Position numbers and translations under genes: made by a program. The notes under the pieces were generated by a model that saw nothing but the letters and a program-made list of their open reading frames with translations, did not search any database and had not been told where the DNA came from. Shown piece by piece: positions 26,392 to 35,480 of a stretch of DNA of 64,000 nt (position 1 is the first letter of the stretch; each line of letters opens with the position of its first letter). Source of the DNA: DASZIT01 sp036268775 (GTDB lineage: Bacteria > Actinomycetota > Acidimicrobiia > Acidimicrobiales > RAAP-2); contig DATATM010000019.1 in assembly GCA_036268775.1 (NCBI GenBank), positions 62,001 to 126,000 of the forward strand, written 5' to 3'.

Positions 26392-27213
26392 ATGGAAATC
26401 GATGTCAACGCCCACGCCGCTCGCATCGCTGATCAGGGGTACTCGATCATCGAGAACGCCATAGATATTGATCTCATCGATTCGCTCGATGAGGATCTCC
26501 TACGTCTCGAACGCGACCTTGGCATCGTTCCGTCCGACAATCTCTTCGAGGGCGGCCATACAACCCGGATCTACAATTTGCTCATCCACGGGCCGCTCTA
26601 CGAGTCCATCCCGATCCACCCGAATATCCTCCCCGTATGCGAACAGGTGCTGGACCCCGGCCTATTGGTGTCATCGCTTTCCTCCATCGCCATCGCCGGC
26701 GGTGAGACGCCGCAGCCGATCCACGCCGACGATCAGATCCTCCCGCTCCCGAAGCCCCATCCCGCCACGGTGTGCAACACCATGTGGGCACTGACCGACT
26801 TCACCGCGGAGAACGGAGCCACCCGGATCATCCCCGGCTCCCACCTCGCCTCCGAGTCGCCCAACCCCCTTCAGAGCTACGACTCGATCCCGGCCGAAAT
26901 GCCCAAGGGCAGCGTTCTCGTATGGCACGGGAGTTTGTGGCACGGAGGTGGGGCGAACACCACCGATACTCGCCGGGTGGGGATCGCCATGAACTACTGC
27001 GCCGGCTACATCCGTCAACAGGAGAATCAGCAGCTCGGCATCCCCCAGGAGACGGTCAAGCGGTTTCCCCATCGCTTGCAACAGTTGGTCGGGTACGGGA
27101 TCTACAACGGGCTGATCGGTCACATCGACAAACAGCCTCCCTCCAAAGTGCTCTTGGATGACCCCGAGGATGCCTTTCTTCTCTGGGACTACGCCAAGAT
27201 CTCCGCCAACTGA
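26392..27213 (+). CDS. Phytanoyl-CoA dioxygenase (PhyH)-family enzyme
   Basis: A 273-residue Fe(II)/2-oxoglutarate-dependent oxygenase. The facial triad is in IHADDQ (H-x-D) and the later HGSLWHGGGAN (distal His), followed by the Arg of TDTRRVG that binds 2-oxoglutarate. The N-terminal DQGYSIIENAID motif is typical. Family members hydroxylate fatty acyl-CoAs, ectoine or natural products; the substrate here is not evident. The ATG at 26392 follows a GGGGGG site. It stands between two tRNA genes. Confidence 0.88.
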   Translation: MEIDVNAHAARIADQGYSIIENAIDIDLIDSLDEDLLRLERDLGIVPSDNLFEGGHTTRIYNLLIHGPLYESIPIHPNILPVCEQVLDPGLLVSSLSSIAIAGGETPQPIHADDQILPLPKPHPATVCNTMWALTDFTAENGATRIIPGSHLASESPNPLQSYDSIPAEMPKGSVLVWHGSLWHGGGANTTDTRRVGIAMNYCAGYIRQQENQQLGIPQETVKRFPHRLQQLVGYGIYNGLIGHIDKQPPSKVLLDDPEDAFLLWDYAKISAN

Positions 27214-27271
27214 TTCTCGGAGCCAACGACCCTGACTTCTCGCCAACCAGAAGGCCAATCGTCGTTTCTAG

Positions 27272-27343
27272 AGGCGGCGGGCGGAATCGAACCGCCGTAC
27301 GGGGCTTTGCAGGCCCCTGCCTGAACCACTCGGCCACGCCGCC
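27272..27343 (-). tRNA. tRNA-Cys (GCA anticodon)
   Basis: The minus strand forms a cloverleaf with acceptor GGCGGCG/CGCCGCC, anticodon stem GGGGC/GCCCC holding loop CTGCAAA (anticodon GCA) and T-arm GGCGG/CCGCC with TTCGATT. The discriminator is U, as usual for tRNA-Cys. CCA is not encoded. Confidence 0.95.
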
Positions 27344-27391
27344 ATGGCGTCCCGGGAGCCTATCCCTTCAACATGATGGTTGAATCTGGCT

Positions 27392-28417
27392 ATGCGGATC
27401 GGATTGATTGCCCCACCATGGACTCCCATCCCACCGAAACTCTACGGTGGCATCGAATTGGTGGTCGACCAATTGGCCCGTGGGTTGCAGGACGCCGGCC
27501 ACGATGTCCTCCTCTATGCCACCGGGGATTCCACCTGCCCGGTGCCTCGAGACTGGATACTCCCCGAAGCCGAGGGAATGCGGATCGGAATGGCCGTCCC
27601 CGAGATCCGGCATGTGATCCACGCCTATGAGGCGGTGAGCGATTGCGACGTGGTCCACGACCACACAGTGATGGGACCGTTCCATGCTGAGCACTACCCC
27701 GACCTTCCGGTGGTCACCACCATCCACGGTCCCTTCAACGAAGAGCTCACCGACCTCTACCGGTCGATCGCCCATCGGGTCCCCATCGTGGCCATCTCCC
27801 ATGCCCAGCGACGAGCCGCTCCCGATGTGGCGGTGGCCAGGGTCATCCACCACGGCGTTGAGGTCGACCAGTTTCCGATCGGCGACGGGAGCGGGGATGA
27901 CGACGGCCCGTTTGTCCTGTTCCTCGGGCGGATGAACCCCGAGAAGGGTGCGCACCGGGCGGTGGCGGTGGCGAGGGCCGCCGGCATTCGGATCCTGATG
28001 GCCGCCAAGATGCGAGAGCCCGAAGAAATCCGCTATTTCGCCGAGATGGTCGAACCTCACCTCGGGCCCGACGCCGTCTACCTGGGTGAGGTGTCCCACG
28101 AACGGAAGCTCGAGCTCCTGGCCGGGGCATCAGCCCTGTTGTTCCCCATCCGGTGGAATGAACCGTTTGGCATGGTGATGATCGAGGCCATGGCGTGCGG
28201 CACCCCGGTGCTGGCGTTTCCAGAAGGGTCGGCTCCCGAAGTGGTGGATCACGGCCGGACCGGCTTTCTCTGCAACGACGAGGCCGAGATGGTCGAGGCC
28301 CTCGGGAGGCTCGGCGAATTGAAGCGATCCGACTGCCGGTTGGCGGTGGAGGGCTACTTCTCCACCTCCCGGATGGTGGCCGAACACGTCGAGCTGTTCG
28401 AGACCCTGGCTGGCTGA
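27392..28417 (+). CDS. Family 4 glycosyltransferase
   Basis: A 341-residue GT-B glycosyltransferase. The N-terminal Rossmann half starts MRIGLIAPPWTPIPP, followed by YGGIELVVDQLARGL and HVIHAYEAV; the C-terminal half has FLGRMNPEKG and the nucleotide-sugar motif EPFGMVMIEAMACGTPV. Such enzymes transfer a sugar from a nucleotide donor, often onto lipids or cell-wall precursors, at the inner face of the membrane. Donor and acceptor are unknown. The first in-frame ATG of the conserved start is used. Confidence 0.88.
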   Translation: MRIGLIAPPWTPIPPKLYGGIELVVDQLARGLQDAGHDVLLYATGDSTCPVPRDWILPEAEGMRIGMAVPEIRHVIHAYEAVSDCDVVHDHTVMGPFHAEHYPDLPVVTTIHGPFNEELTDLYRSIAHRVPIVAISHAQRRAAPDVAVARVIHHGVEVDQFPIGDGSGDDDGPFVLFLGRMNPEKGAHRAVAVARAAGIRILMAAKMREPEEIRYFAEMVEPHLGPDAVYLGEVSHERKLELLAGASALLFPIRWNEPFGMVMIEAMACGTPVLAFPEGSAPEVVDHGRTGFLCNDEAEMVEALGRLGELKRSDCRLAVEGYFSTSRMVAEHVELFETLAG

Positions 28418-28422
28418 GCCGG

Positions 28423-29367
28423 TCACGGAAACGCCCCTTGGCTCCGGTCCAACTGGACCACCCCGACACCGGTGGTGGCGGTGAGGTTGAGGTGGGCGGT
28501 CGAGGGGATCCCCGAGTTCGATGACGACCCGTTCCCGAACGAGGCTGGATCGGTGTTGCCGTGGCCGTCGCCGTAGACCACCGCCCCCAGCCCGCTGTGG
28601 GCGTTCACGCTGACCGACACCCCGGGTGGGACCTCCACCAGCAGATGGCCCATGCCGACGCTGGCGGTGATCGACGTCGACCCGGCCGGGAAGGTGACGT
28701 TCCGGAGGTCGACCGTCATGTTGCCGATCGCCAGTCGGTAGTCGTGCTGGAGCTGGCCCGGCGCCGTCGGTCGCCACTCCCGGTCTCCCACCCCCCCGTG
28801 CAGCGGGACCCCCGAGATTGCCACCGCCGCGAACGCACCCCCAACCGTCACCACCACGATGGCGATGAGAGACAGGATCATCAACCCGAGCACCTTCCAC
28901 ATCCGGTGGACGCCCTTCACCCGGGTAATAGCCAGCACCAGGACCGCGGCCAGCACCACCCAGAACAGCCCGAAGCCGAAGGACCATCCCGTTCCCCAGC
29001 CTCTTCCCCATCCCATCGGTCCATTGGAGAACAGACCGAACACGGCAATGACCGCCACCACCCCGACGACGATGGCGAGCCATCGATGTTGTCCGGGTTC
29101 CCGGCCACTGAGGGCATGTTGGGCCAGCGATTCCTCCGAGCCGTCCTCGGGGATCAACAGCCACCCGATGGCATAGAGGATGACGCCCAAGCCACCGAAG
29201 AGAGTGAGGGCGACAAACCCGATCCGGACGATCACCGGATCCATGCCCAGATAGGCGGCCGTACCGCCGGCCACACCCCCCAGCATCCGGCCACTGGCCT
29301 GACGGCTCAAACGGCGGGGCCGTTCGCTGCCTGGCGCCGCCCACGGTTGTTCATTGGTTGTTTCCAT
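28423..29367 (-). CDS. PspC-domain protein with LiaF-like C-terminus
   Basis: A 314-residue membrane protein. A PspC domain occupies about residues 20-80 (LGGVAGGTAAYLGMDPVIVRIG), followed by a cluster of hydrophobic segments and, from about 205, a beta-strand domain (YRLAIGNMTVDLRNVTFPAGSTSI) of the LiaF/cell-wall-active antibiotic response type. LiaF proteins restrain a partner histidine kinase. The gene diverges by 93 bases from a PspC-kinase, which supports that job; this is inference. Confidence 0.82.
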   Translation of the reverse strand: METTNEQPWAAPGSERPRRLSRQASGRMLGGVAGGTAAYLGMDPVIVRIGFVALTLFGGLGVILYAIGWLLIPEDGSEESLAQHALSGREPGQHRWLAIVVGVVAVIAVFGLFSNGPMGWGRGWGTGWSFGFGLFWVVLAAVLVLAITRVKGVHRMWKVLGLMILSLIAIVVVTVGGAFAAVAISGVPLHGGVGDREWRPTAPGQLQHDYRLAIGNMTVDLRNVTFPAGSTSITASVGMGHLLVEVPPGVSVSVNAHSGLGAVVYGDGHGNTDPASFGNGSSSNSGIPSTAHLNLTATTGVGVVQLDRSQGAFP

Positions 29368-29460
29368 GCCGCCATGGTGAGCCGCCCCGCTGATCGGCAC
29401 CATCGGGACATACCCCGACCCTGACCTCCGCCACCCGTCCCCTCCTCAGGGTTTTCCCTG

Positions 29461-30822
29461 ATGGTCGGCGTGAACCGGTCGTGGAAAGATACGTGGATCG
29501 CCGAAGGCACCCCACCCCACCCGCTCCCCTGGCTCCCGCCGCCCCCTGATCCCGGCGCGAGCCGAACTGTCCCCCGCCGACGCTCCCGTGGGCGCGGGAA
29601 CGGCCCCCTTCGTCGCACCCGGGACAACCAGTACCTCGCCGGCGTCTGCGGCGGGGTCGGCGAGCGACTGGGCATCGACCCGACAGTGGTGCGGGTGATC
29701 GCCGTCCTTCTGGTCCTGGGGGCCGGCACCGGTCTGCTCGTCTACATCGCCGCCTGGTTGATCATGACCCGTCAGGGCGAGGACAGGTCGATCGCCAAGC
29801 GCATCACCTCGGATCCCGGCGAGATGCGGCTGGCCATGGTGGTGGGGACGCTGGTCATCGCCGTCATCGTGCTGGTGGCGGCCTCCGGACTCCCGGGTGC
29901 CTCGAATCTCGCCTGGCCGGTGGCCATCAGCGCCGCCGGGCTCTTGTTCGTATGGCGAGGCTCGAGCGTCGACGAGCGCTCCGAGCTCCGGCATTTCTTC
30001 GGGCAGGTCCCGTTGGCGGCGGAGCTCACTTCGGGGTCGAGGAGGGCATCCGTCATCCGGATCGCCATGGGGGTGGTCCTGGTGGCCATCGGGGTGGGCG
30101 GGCTGGGCGGGCTGGTCACTACCCGGTCCACCTGGGTGGCCACCCGCGGGTTCCTCGGGGTACTGGCGGTGATCGTCGGGTTCGCCATTGTCTTCGGTCC
30201 CACCTGGCTCCGGACCGTCCGCAGCCTCACCGAGGAACGTCGGGAGCGGGTGCGGTCACAAGAGCGGGCGGACATGGCCGCCCATGTCCACGATTCCGTC
30301 CTCCAGACCCTGGCCCTCATCCAGAAGGCGGCGGGAGATCCCCGGGAAGTCAGCCGGTTGGCCCGCGCCCAGGAACGCGAGCTCCGGTCCTGGCTGTTCG
30401 AGGACCGTCCGCCAGGGTCGTTCGACGACGGCGCCACCACGGTGGCGGTGGCCACCGGCATCATCGAGCAGGAGGTGGAGGACGACCATGGAGTCGACGT
30501 CGATGCGGTGGTGGTCGGCGACTGCCCGCTCACCGACGACCTGCAGTCGTTGCTGGCGGCCGGCCGGGAGGCGGCCGTCAATGCGGCGAAATGGTCCGGA
30601 GCCACCACCATCTCTCTGTTCGTCGAGGTCGAACCGAGCTCGGTCTCCTTGTTCGTCCACGATCGGGGGTGCGGCTTCGACCCCGACACCGTGCCCGACG
30701 ACCGTCGGGGAATCACTGACTCGATCCGGGAACGGATGACCCGCCACGGTGGGACCGCGGTCATCCGTAGCGCCCCCGGGCAGGGCACCGAAGTCGAGCT
30801 GGTCATGGCTCGCCAACCGTGA
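29461..30822 (+). CDS. PspC-fused NarL-family sensor histidine kinase
   Basis: A 453-residue membrane histidine kinase. A PspC domain comes first (about 55-110, AGVCGGVGERLGIDPTVVRV), then several membrane segments, then the DHp helix with the phosphoacceptor His277 in HVHDSVLQTL and a C-terminal HATPase domain. NarL/LuxR kinases with PspC are characteristic of actinobacteria and respond to envelope stress. The stop overlaps the response-regulator start as GTGA. It probably phosphorylates that regulator. Confidence 0.9.
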   Translation: MVGVNRSWKDTWIAEGTPPHPLPWLPPPPDPGASRTVPRRRSRGRGNGPLRRTRDNQYLAGVCGGVGERLGIDPTVVRVIAVLLVLGAGTGLLVYIAAWLIMTRQGEDRSIAKRITSDPGEMRLAMVVGTLVIAVIVLVAASGLPGASNLAWPVAISAAGLLFVWRGSSVDERSELRHFFGQVPLAAELTSGSRRASVIRIAMGVVLVAIGVGGLGGLVTTRSTWVATRGFLGVLAVIVGFAIVFGPTWLRTVRSLTEERRERVRSQERADMAAHVHDSVLQTLALIQKAAGDPREVSRLARAQERELRSWLFEDRPPGSFDDGATTVAVATGIIEQEVEDDHGVDVDAVVVGDCPLTDDLQSLLAAGREAAVNAAKWSGATTISLFVEVEPSSVSLFVHDRGCGFDPDTVPDDRRGITDSIRERMTRHGGTAVIRSAPGQGTEVELVMARQP

Positions 30823-31514
30823 GCGGGGCGGAAGCCGGAGGCGCGCCGGTCAATGGGAAGCGTCGCCCCCGGGTCTTTCTGGTCGACGACCATCAGCTGG
30901 TGCGCTCGGGGGTGCGGGCGGAGCTGGGCGACACCGTGGAAGTGGTCGGCGAGGCCGACGAGGTCGAGGCGGCAGTGGAGATTATCCGCGAGCGATCCCC
31001 CGAGGTGGTCCTGCTCGATGTCCACCTCCCCGGTGGTGGGGGTCACGCGGTCATCGCCGCGGTGGCCGAGACCCATCCCGACATCCGCTTTCTGGCCCTG
31101 TCGGTGTCCGACGCCGCCGAGGACGTGATCGCCATCATCCGGGCCGGCGCCCGCGGCTACGTCACCAAGACCATCTCCGGTCCCGAGCTGGTCGACGCCG
31201 TCCACCGGGTGGCCGAAGGGGACGCGGTCTTCTCGCCGAAGTTGGCCGGGTTCGTCCTCGACGCCTTCGCCGGCCATGACGAGCCCGACCCGAGCCCGCA
31301 ACCCCGGTTCGATCCGGAGTTCGACCAGCTCACCCCCCGGGAACGGGAGACCCTCCGCCTCATCGCCCGCGGCTACGCCTACAAGGAGATCGCCCGGGAG
31401 CTGTCGATTTCAACCAAGACGGTCGAGAGCCATGTCTCCGCGGTGCTCCGGAAACTGCAGCTGTCCAGCCGCTACCAGCTGACCCGTTGGGCCACCGAGC
31501 GCCGTCTGCTCTGA
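30819..31514 (+). CDS. LuxR/NarL-family response regulator
   Basis: A 231-residue response regulator. The receiver domain has the acidic pair Asp23/Asp24 (VDDH), the phosphoacceptor Asp67 in LLDVHLPG and the switch Lys in GYVTKTI; the C-terminal LuxR HTH (TPREREtype, about 165-225) contains SISTKTVESHV. It is the obvious partner of the upstream PspC kinase, to which it is coupled by a 4-base overlap. It would activate envelope-stress genes, possibly including the divergent LiaF-like gene. Confidence 0.93.
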   Translation: MSGAEAGGAPVNGKRRPRVFLVDDHQLVRSGVRAELGDTVEVVGEADEVEAAVEIIRERSPEVVLLDVHLPGGGGHAVIAAVAETHPDIRFLALSVSDAAEDVIAIIRAGARGYVTKTISGPELVDAVHRVAEGDAVFSPKLAGFVLDAFAGHDEPDPSPQPRFDPEFDQLTPRERETLRLIARGYAYKEIARELSISTKTVESHVSAVLRKLQLSSRYQLTRWATERRLL

Positions 31515-31538
31515 CTCCGGGTCAATGGATGGGTCGGC

Positions 31539-31736
31539 TCAGCGCCGACGGCGGAGCAGGAACATCCCCAGGGCGGCGATGACCGCGATCACGATGGCGG
31601 CCTTGATCAGGAACCAGACGATGCTGAGCACCGACGTCAGCACAAAGATCACCACGATGATGGCGATGGCTCCGGCCCCCACCAACAGAACGGCGTCAAA
31701 TAGCTTGAGTCCGGAGCTCTCTTGTTGCTGCGCCAT
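31539..31736 (-). CDS. 65-residue two-helix membrane protein
   Basis: A small protein with two adjacent hydrophobic stretches (VLLVGAGAIAIIVVIFVL and IVWFLIKAAIVIAVIAALGMF) and a short Arg-rich tail RRRR, suggesting a membrane hairpin with both ends inside. I recognise no family. It converges with the response-regulator gene (24-base gap) and diverges from glnD. Its small size and clean membrane pattern make it a credible gene. Confidence 0.65.
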   Translation of the reverse strand: MAQQQESSGLKLFDAVLLVGAGAIAIIVVIFVLTSVLSIVWFLIKAAIVIAVIAALGMFLLRRRR

Positions 31737-31831
31737 AGGGCAACGCTAACCCGCTGACCGGCCGGATGGGTGGCAGGGTCGGCGAGCCGGCTCGGGGAGG
31801 CGCCCAGTCGTGATGATGGTACGGTCCGCCA

Positions 31832-34195
31832 GTGTCCCTGCGTGCTCGACGACAGGCGCTCATTGACCGAGCTGACCTCCACGGCGACGACTTCTGCCAC
31901 GCCTATGCCGACGCCGCCGACGAGTGGCTGACCGGGCTGTTCGAGGCGGCCACTGACGGCGATCATCGAGGGATCGCCCTGGTGGCGGTGGGTGGCTACG
32001 GACGCCGGGAGCTCTGCCCCTACAGCGACCTCGACGTGGTGCTGCTCCACCGAGGTCACCGGGACATCTCCACCACCGCCGACCGGATCTGGTACCCGGT
32101 CTGGGACGAGGGCATCTCCCTTGACCACAGCGTGCGGCGGCCCAACGAGGCATTGGACGTCGCCGCCGAGGATCTCCCCGTCGCCCTCGGGCTGCTCGAC
32201 GCCCGGCTGGTGGCCGGCGACGCCAAACTCGCCGAGCACGTGGTGACCCGGGCCCAGGAACGGTGGGCCAAGCAGAAGCCCCCCTGGCTGGGGGTCCTGG
32301 CCGACCGGGTAACCGAGCGCCACCAGGCCTACGGCGACGTCGGCTTCCTGCTCGAGCCCGACCTGAAGGAGTCGCACGGCGGCCTCCGGGACATCAGCGC
32401 CCTCGACGCGGTAATGCGGGCGGTGCCGGTGCTGGCCGACTACGTGGACACCGCCGCCATCAGCCATGCCCACTCGGTCCTGATCCAGGTGCGGGTGGAG
32501 CTTCACCGGCAGTCGGGCCGGGAGCTCAACAAGCTCCTCCTCCAAGAGCAGGATCAAGTGGCCAGATCGCTCGGGGAGTCCGACACCGACGCCCTGGTGC
32601 TGGCGGTCGCCACCGCGGGGCGCACGGTGGCCTGGGAGGCGGACGACGCCTGGCGGCGGCGAAGTGCGTGGACCCGGTCCCTCGACGGAGGGAAGAAGCG
32701 ATCGCGTCGTCATGGCGTCACCGCCGAGGATTCACCCCCCGACGAGCCGGCGGTGGCCTCCGATCCCGACATCGGGATCGTCGACGGCGAGGTGGTGCTG
32801 AACGAATCAGCCGATGTCGTCCACGATCCGTCGGTGGCGCTCAGACTGGCGGCGGTGGCCGCCGAACGGAACCTCCCCATCTCCCGGAATGCCCTCAATC
32901 TGCTCGGACGCAAGGCTCCGTCGCCTCCCACCCCGTGGCCGGACTCGCTCCGGGCCGACCTGGTCCGGGTCCTCGCCGCCGGACGTCCGGCCATCGCCGC
33001 TCTCGAGGCCCTCGACCAACGCGATCTGCTCTCCCGCTACCTCCCCGAGTGGCGGGCCGTACGCAACAAACCGCAGCGAAATCCCTACCACCGCTTCACC
33101 GTCGACCGGCACCTGCTGGAGGCCACCGCCAACGCCGCCGCCCTCGCCGACCGGGTGGAGAGGGTGGATCTGTTGCTGGTCGGGACCCTCCTCCACGACA
33201 TCGGCAAAGGATTCCCCGGAGACCACACCGACGTGGGGGTGAAGCTGGCCGCCGACATCGGGGCCCGGCTGGGTTTCCCCCCCGAGGACGTCCATGTCCT
33301 GGTCACCCTGGTGCGGTTGCATCTCCTGCTCCCCGACATGGCCACCCGTCGCGACCTCGATGACCCGGCGACCGCCCAGCGGGTGGCCGAGGAGGTCGGC
33401 GATCGGGCCACCCTCGACCTCCTGGCCGCCATGGTCGAGGCGGACAGCCTGGCCACCGGGCCCTCAGCCTGGGGGACTTGGAAGGCCGGCCTCTTGGCCG
33501 AACTGGTCGAGCGCACCGGGAAGCTGCTGGCCGGCGAAGGCGTCACCCCGCCCACCCCCTGGGTCACCGACGATCTCCGGACCGTCATGGACTCGGTGCG
33601 CACCCATCGCGCCCCTGCCCTCTCCATTGATGCCCCCAACATCACCGTCATCGCGCTCGACCGGCCCCGGTTGCTGGCCGAGGTCACCGGGGTGCTGGCC
33701 CTTCACGGCTTGAACGTCAGGGACGCCAACGTCGCCGGGGAGGACGGGGTCGCCGTCGAGCTGTTCACGGTCGAACCCTCCCGGGGCCGGTGGCCGTCGG
33801 CCAGCCGCCTCTCCGAGGACATCGCCGCGGTGATGGCCGGCACCTTGTCTCTCGACGACCGCCTGGCCGAACGGAGCCGCACCTACCGGAACGGCCTCGG
33901 GGCGACCGCCCCTCAGCTGGTGGAAACGGTCATCGACGTGGACAACGACGCTTCCGACGTTGCCACGGTGGTGGAGGTCCGCGCCGAGGACATGGAGGGC
34001 CAGCTCCACCGGATCACCCAGGCTCTGGGCGACTGCCAGCTCGACGTCATCTCCGCCAAGGTGTCCACCTTCGGCCCCGCGGTGGTTGACGCCTTCTATG
34101 TGCGGGGGGCCGACGGCGGGAAGCTCACCGACCCCGACACCATCGCCGCGGTGGAGCGGCTGGTGCGGGAGAGGATCGCGCAGTCCCCGAGTTGA
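31832..34195 (+). CDS. glnD: PII uridylyltransferase / uridylyl-removing enzyme GlnD
   Basis: A 787-residue nitrogen sensor that modifies the PII signal protein according to glutamine level. The nucleotidyltransferase motif GGYGRRELCPYSDLD (about 54-68, Asp66 and Asp68) is present, the HD domain has LLHDIGK near residue 455, and two ACT domains lie at about 602-680 and 710-785. Length fits actinobacterial GlnD. A GTG start is used. No glnB or amtB neighbour is present, unlike the common amtB-glnB-glnD arrangement. Confidence 0.93.
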   Translation: MSLRARRQALIDRADLHGDDFCHAYADAADEWLTGLFEAATDGDHRGIALVAVGGYGRRELCPYSDLDVVLLHRGHRDISTTADRIWYPVWDEGISLDHSVRRPNEALDVAAEDLPVALGLLDARLVAGDAKLAEHVVTRAQERWAKQKPPWLGVLADRVTERHQAYGDVGFLLEPDLKESHGGLRDISALDAVMRAVPVLADYVDTAAISHAHSVLIQVRVELHRQSGRELNKLLLQEQDQVARSLGESDTDALVLAVATAGRTVAWEADDAWRRRSAWTRSLDGGKKRSRRHGVTAEDSPPDEPAVASDPDIGIVDGEVVLNESADVVHDPSVALRLAAVAAERNLPISRNALNLLGRKAPSPPTPWPDSLRADLVRVLAAGRPAIAALEALDQRDLLSRYLPEWRAVRNKPQRNPYHRFTVDRHLLEATANAAALADRVERVDLLLVGTLLHDIGKGFPGDHTDVGVKLAADIGARLGFPPEDVHVLVTLVRLHLLLPDMATRRDLDDPATAQRVAEEVGDRATLDLLAAMVEADSLATGPSAWGTWKAGLLAELVERTGKLLAGEGVTPPTPWVTDDLRTVMDSVRTHRAPALSIDAPNITVIALDRPRLLAEVTGVLALHGLNVRDANVAGEDGVAVELFTVEPSRGRWPSASRLSEDIAAVMAGTLSLDDRLAERSRTYRNGLGATAPQLVETVIDVDNDASDVATVVEVRAEDMEGQLHRITQALGDCQLDVISAKVSTFGPAVVDAFYVRGADGGKLTDPDTIAAVERLVRERIAQSPS

Positions 34196-34274
34196 GGACG
34201 ACCGTCGAGCCGATCGGATAACTGCCTGGTCACGGGGGATGAATGCTATGCTCCCCGAGCACGCGGGGAGAGTT

Positions 34275-35450
34275 ATGACAGCGAGTCAACCAAATTCGAA
34301 ACGACGCGGTGACACCGGGTCGGGGCGCGGTCGGGCATCCCGGCCCTTGGTGGTTGTCCTCGTAGTGGTGGCGCTCCTGGTCGTCGGGGTCGGAGTCGCC
34401 GCCGTGGTCACCAAGGGAAGCCCGACCCGAGCCGCTGCTTCTCCCACCTCGGTAGCCAAGGGGACGCCCGCGGTCGACGTCAACCAACCGCTGACCCTGG
34501 TGGCCGCCAGCCCCGCCGACAATGCCACCGGTATCCCCAGCGACGCGTCGATTTCGTTGCAGTTCTCCACCCCGCTCAGCCCGTCGTCCCCGCAGCCGAC
34601 GCTCACCCCGGCGGTGGCCGGGTCCTGGCAGCTGCTGACACCGACCACTTTCGTGTTCGTGGCCACCGCGCCGTTCGTCCCCACTTCCGCGGAAACCATC
34701 ACCATTCCCGGCGCCATCGCCAGCACTTCGGGGAAGACCCTCGGGACCGACAGCTCGGTGCACTTCACGGTGGCCGACGGTGGGGTGCTCCGGCTCCAGC
34801 AGCTGTTGGCCACCCTCGGCTACCTGCCGCTGAGCTTCACCCCGGCTCGGCCGCTGGTCGCCCCCCAAGAGGCGGCGCAGGCCCAAGAAGGGGTATTCGC
34901 CTGGAAGGCCAACGAGCCGGCCACCCTCCAGGCCCTCTGGACCGAGGGCTCGGCCAACACCATCACCACCGGCGCGGTGATGAACTTCCAGAACAAAGAG
35001 AACATGAAGACTGACGGGGTGGCTGGCCCGGCGGTGTGGGCGGCCCTCCTCTCTGATGTCGGCGCCGGCACCGTCAACACCGCGCCGTACAATTACGTCT
35101 ACGTGTCGCTGAACGTTCCCGAAACCACCACCGTGTACAGCAATGGCGCGGCCGTCTACACCAGCCCGGCCAACACCGGTGTCCCCGGGGCGGAAACCGC
35201 CGCCGGGACCTTCCCGGTGTATGCCCGCTACACCACCACCACCATGTCCGGCACCAACCTCGACGGGTCCAAGTACAACGATCCGGGCATTCCCTGGGTG
35301 AGCTACTTCAACGGGGGCGACGCCCTCCACGGCTTCATCCGGTCCAGCTACGGAACACCGCAGAGCCTGGGCTGCGTGGAGATGCCCTACGCCAATGCCG
35401 CGGTGATCTACCCGCTCACCCCCATCGGCACCCTGGTCACCGTCGCCTGA
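34275..35450 (+). CDS. L,D-transpeptidase (YkuD) with N-terminal anchor
   Basis: A 391-residue cell-wall crosslinking enzyme. An N-terminal membrane anchor (LVVVLVVVALLVVGVGVAAVV, about 25-45) is followed by a Big_5/Ig-like domain (about 75-165), a middle segment resembling a peptidoglycan-binding region, and a C-terminal YkuD domain. Catalytic residues are His352 and Cys367 (in SLGCVEMP; Leu replaces the more usual His before GC). The ATG at 34275 follows GGGGAG. It would act outside the cytoplasmic membrane making 3-3 crosslinks. Confidence 0.88.
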   Translation: MTASQPNSKRRGDTGSGRGRASRPLVVVLVVVALLVVGVGVAAVVTKGSPTRAAASPTSVAKGTPAVDVNQPLTLVAASPADNATGIPSDASISLQFSTPLSPSSPQPTLTPAVAGSWQLLTPTTFVFVATAPFVPTSAETITIPGAIASTSGKTLGTDSSVHFTVADGGVLRLQQLLATLGYLPLSFTPARPLVAPQEAAQAQEGVFAWKANEPATLQALWTEGSANTITTGAVMNFQNKENMKTDGVAGPAVWAALLSDVGAGTVNTAPYNYVYVSLNVPETTTVYSNGAAVYTSPANTGVPGAETAAGTFPVYARYTTTTMSGTNLDGSKYNDPGIPWVSYFNGGDALHGFIRSSYGTPQSLGCVEMPYANAAVIYPLTPIGTLVTVA

Positions 35451-35480
35451 ACCACCGCCGACTCCGGCGGGTGAACGAGG

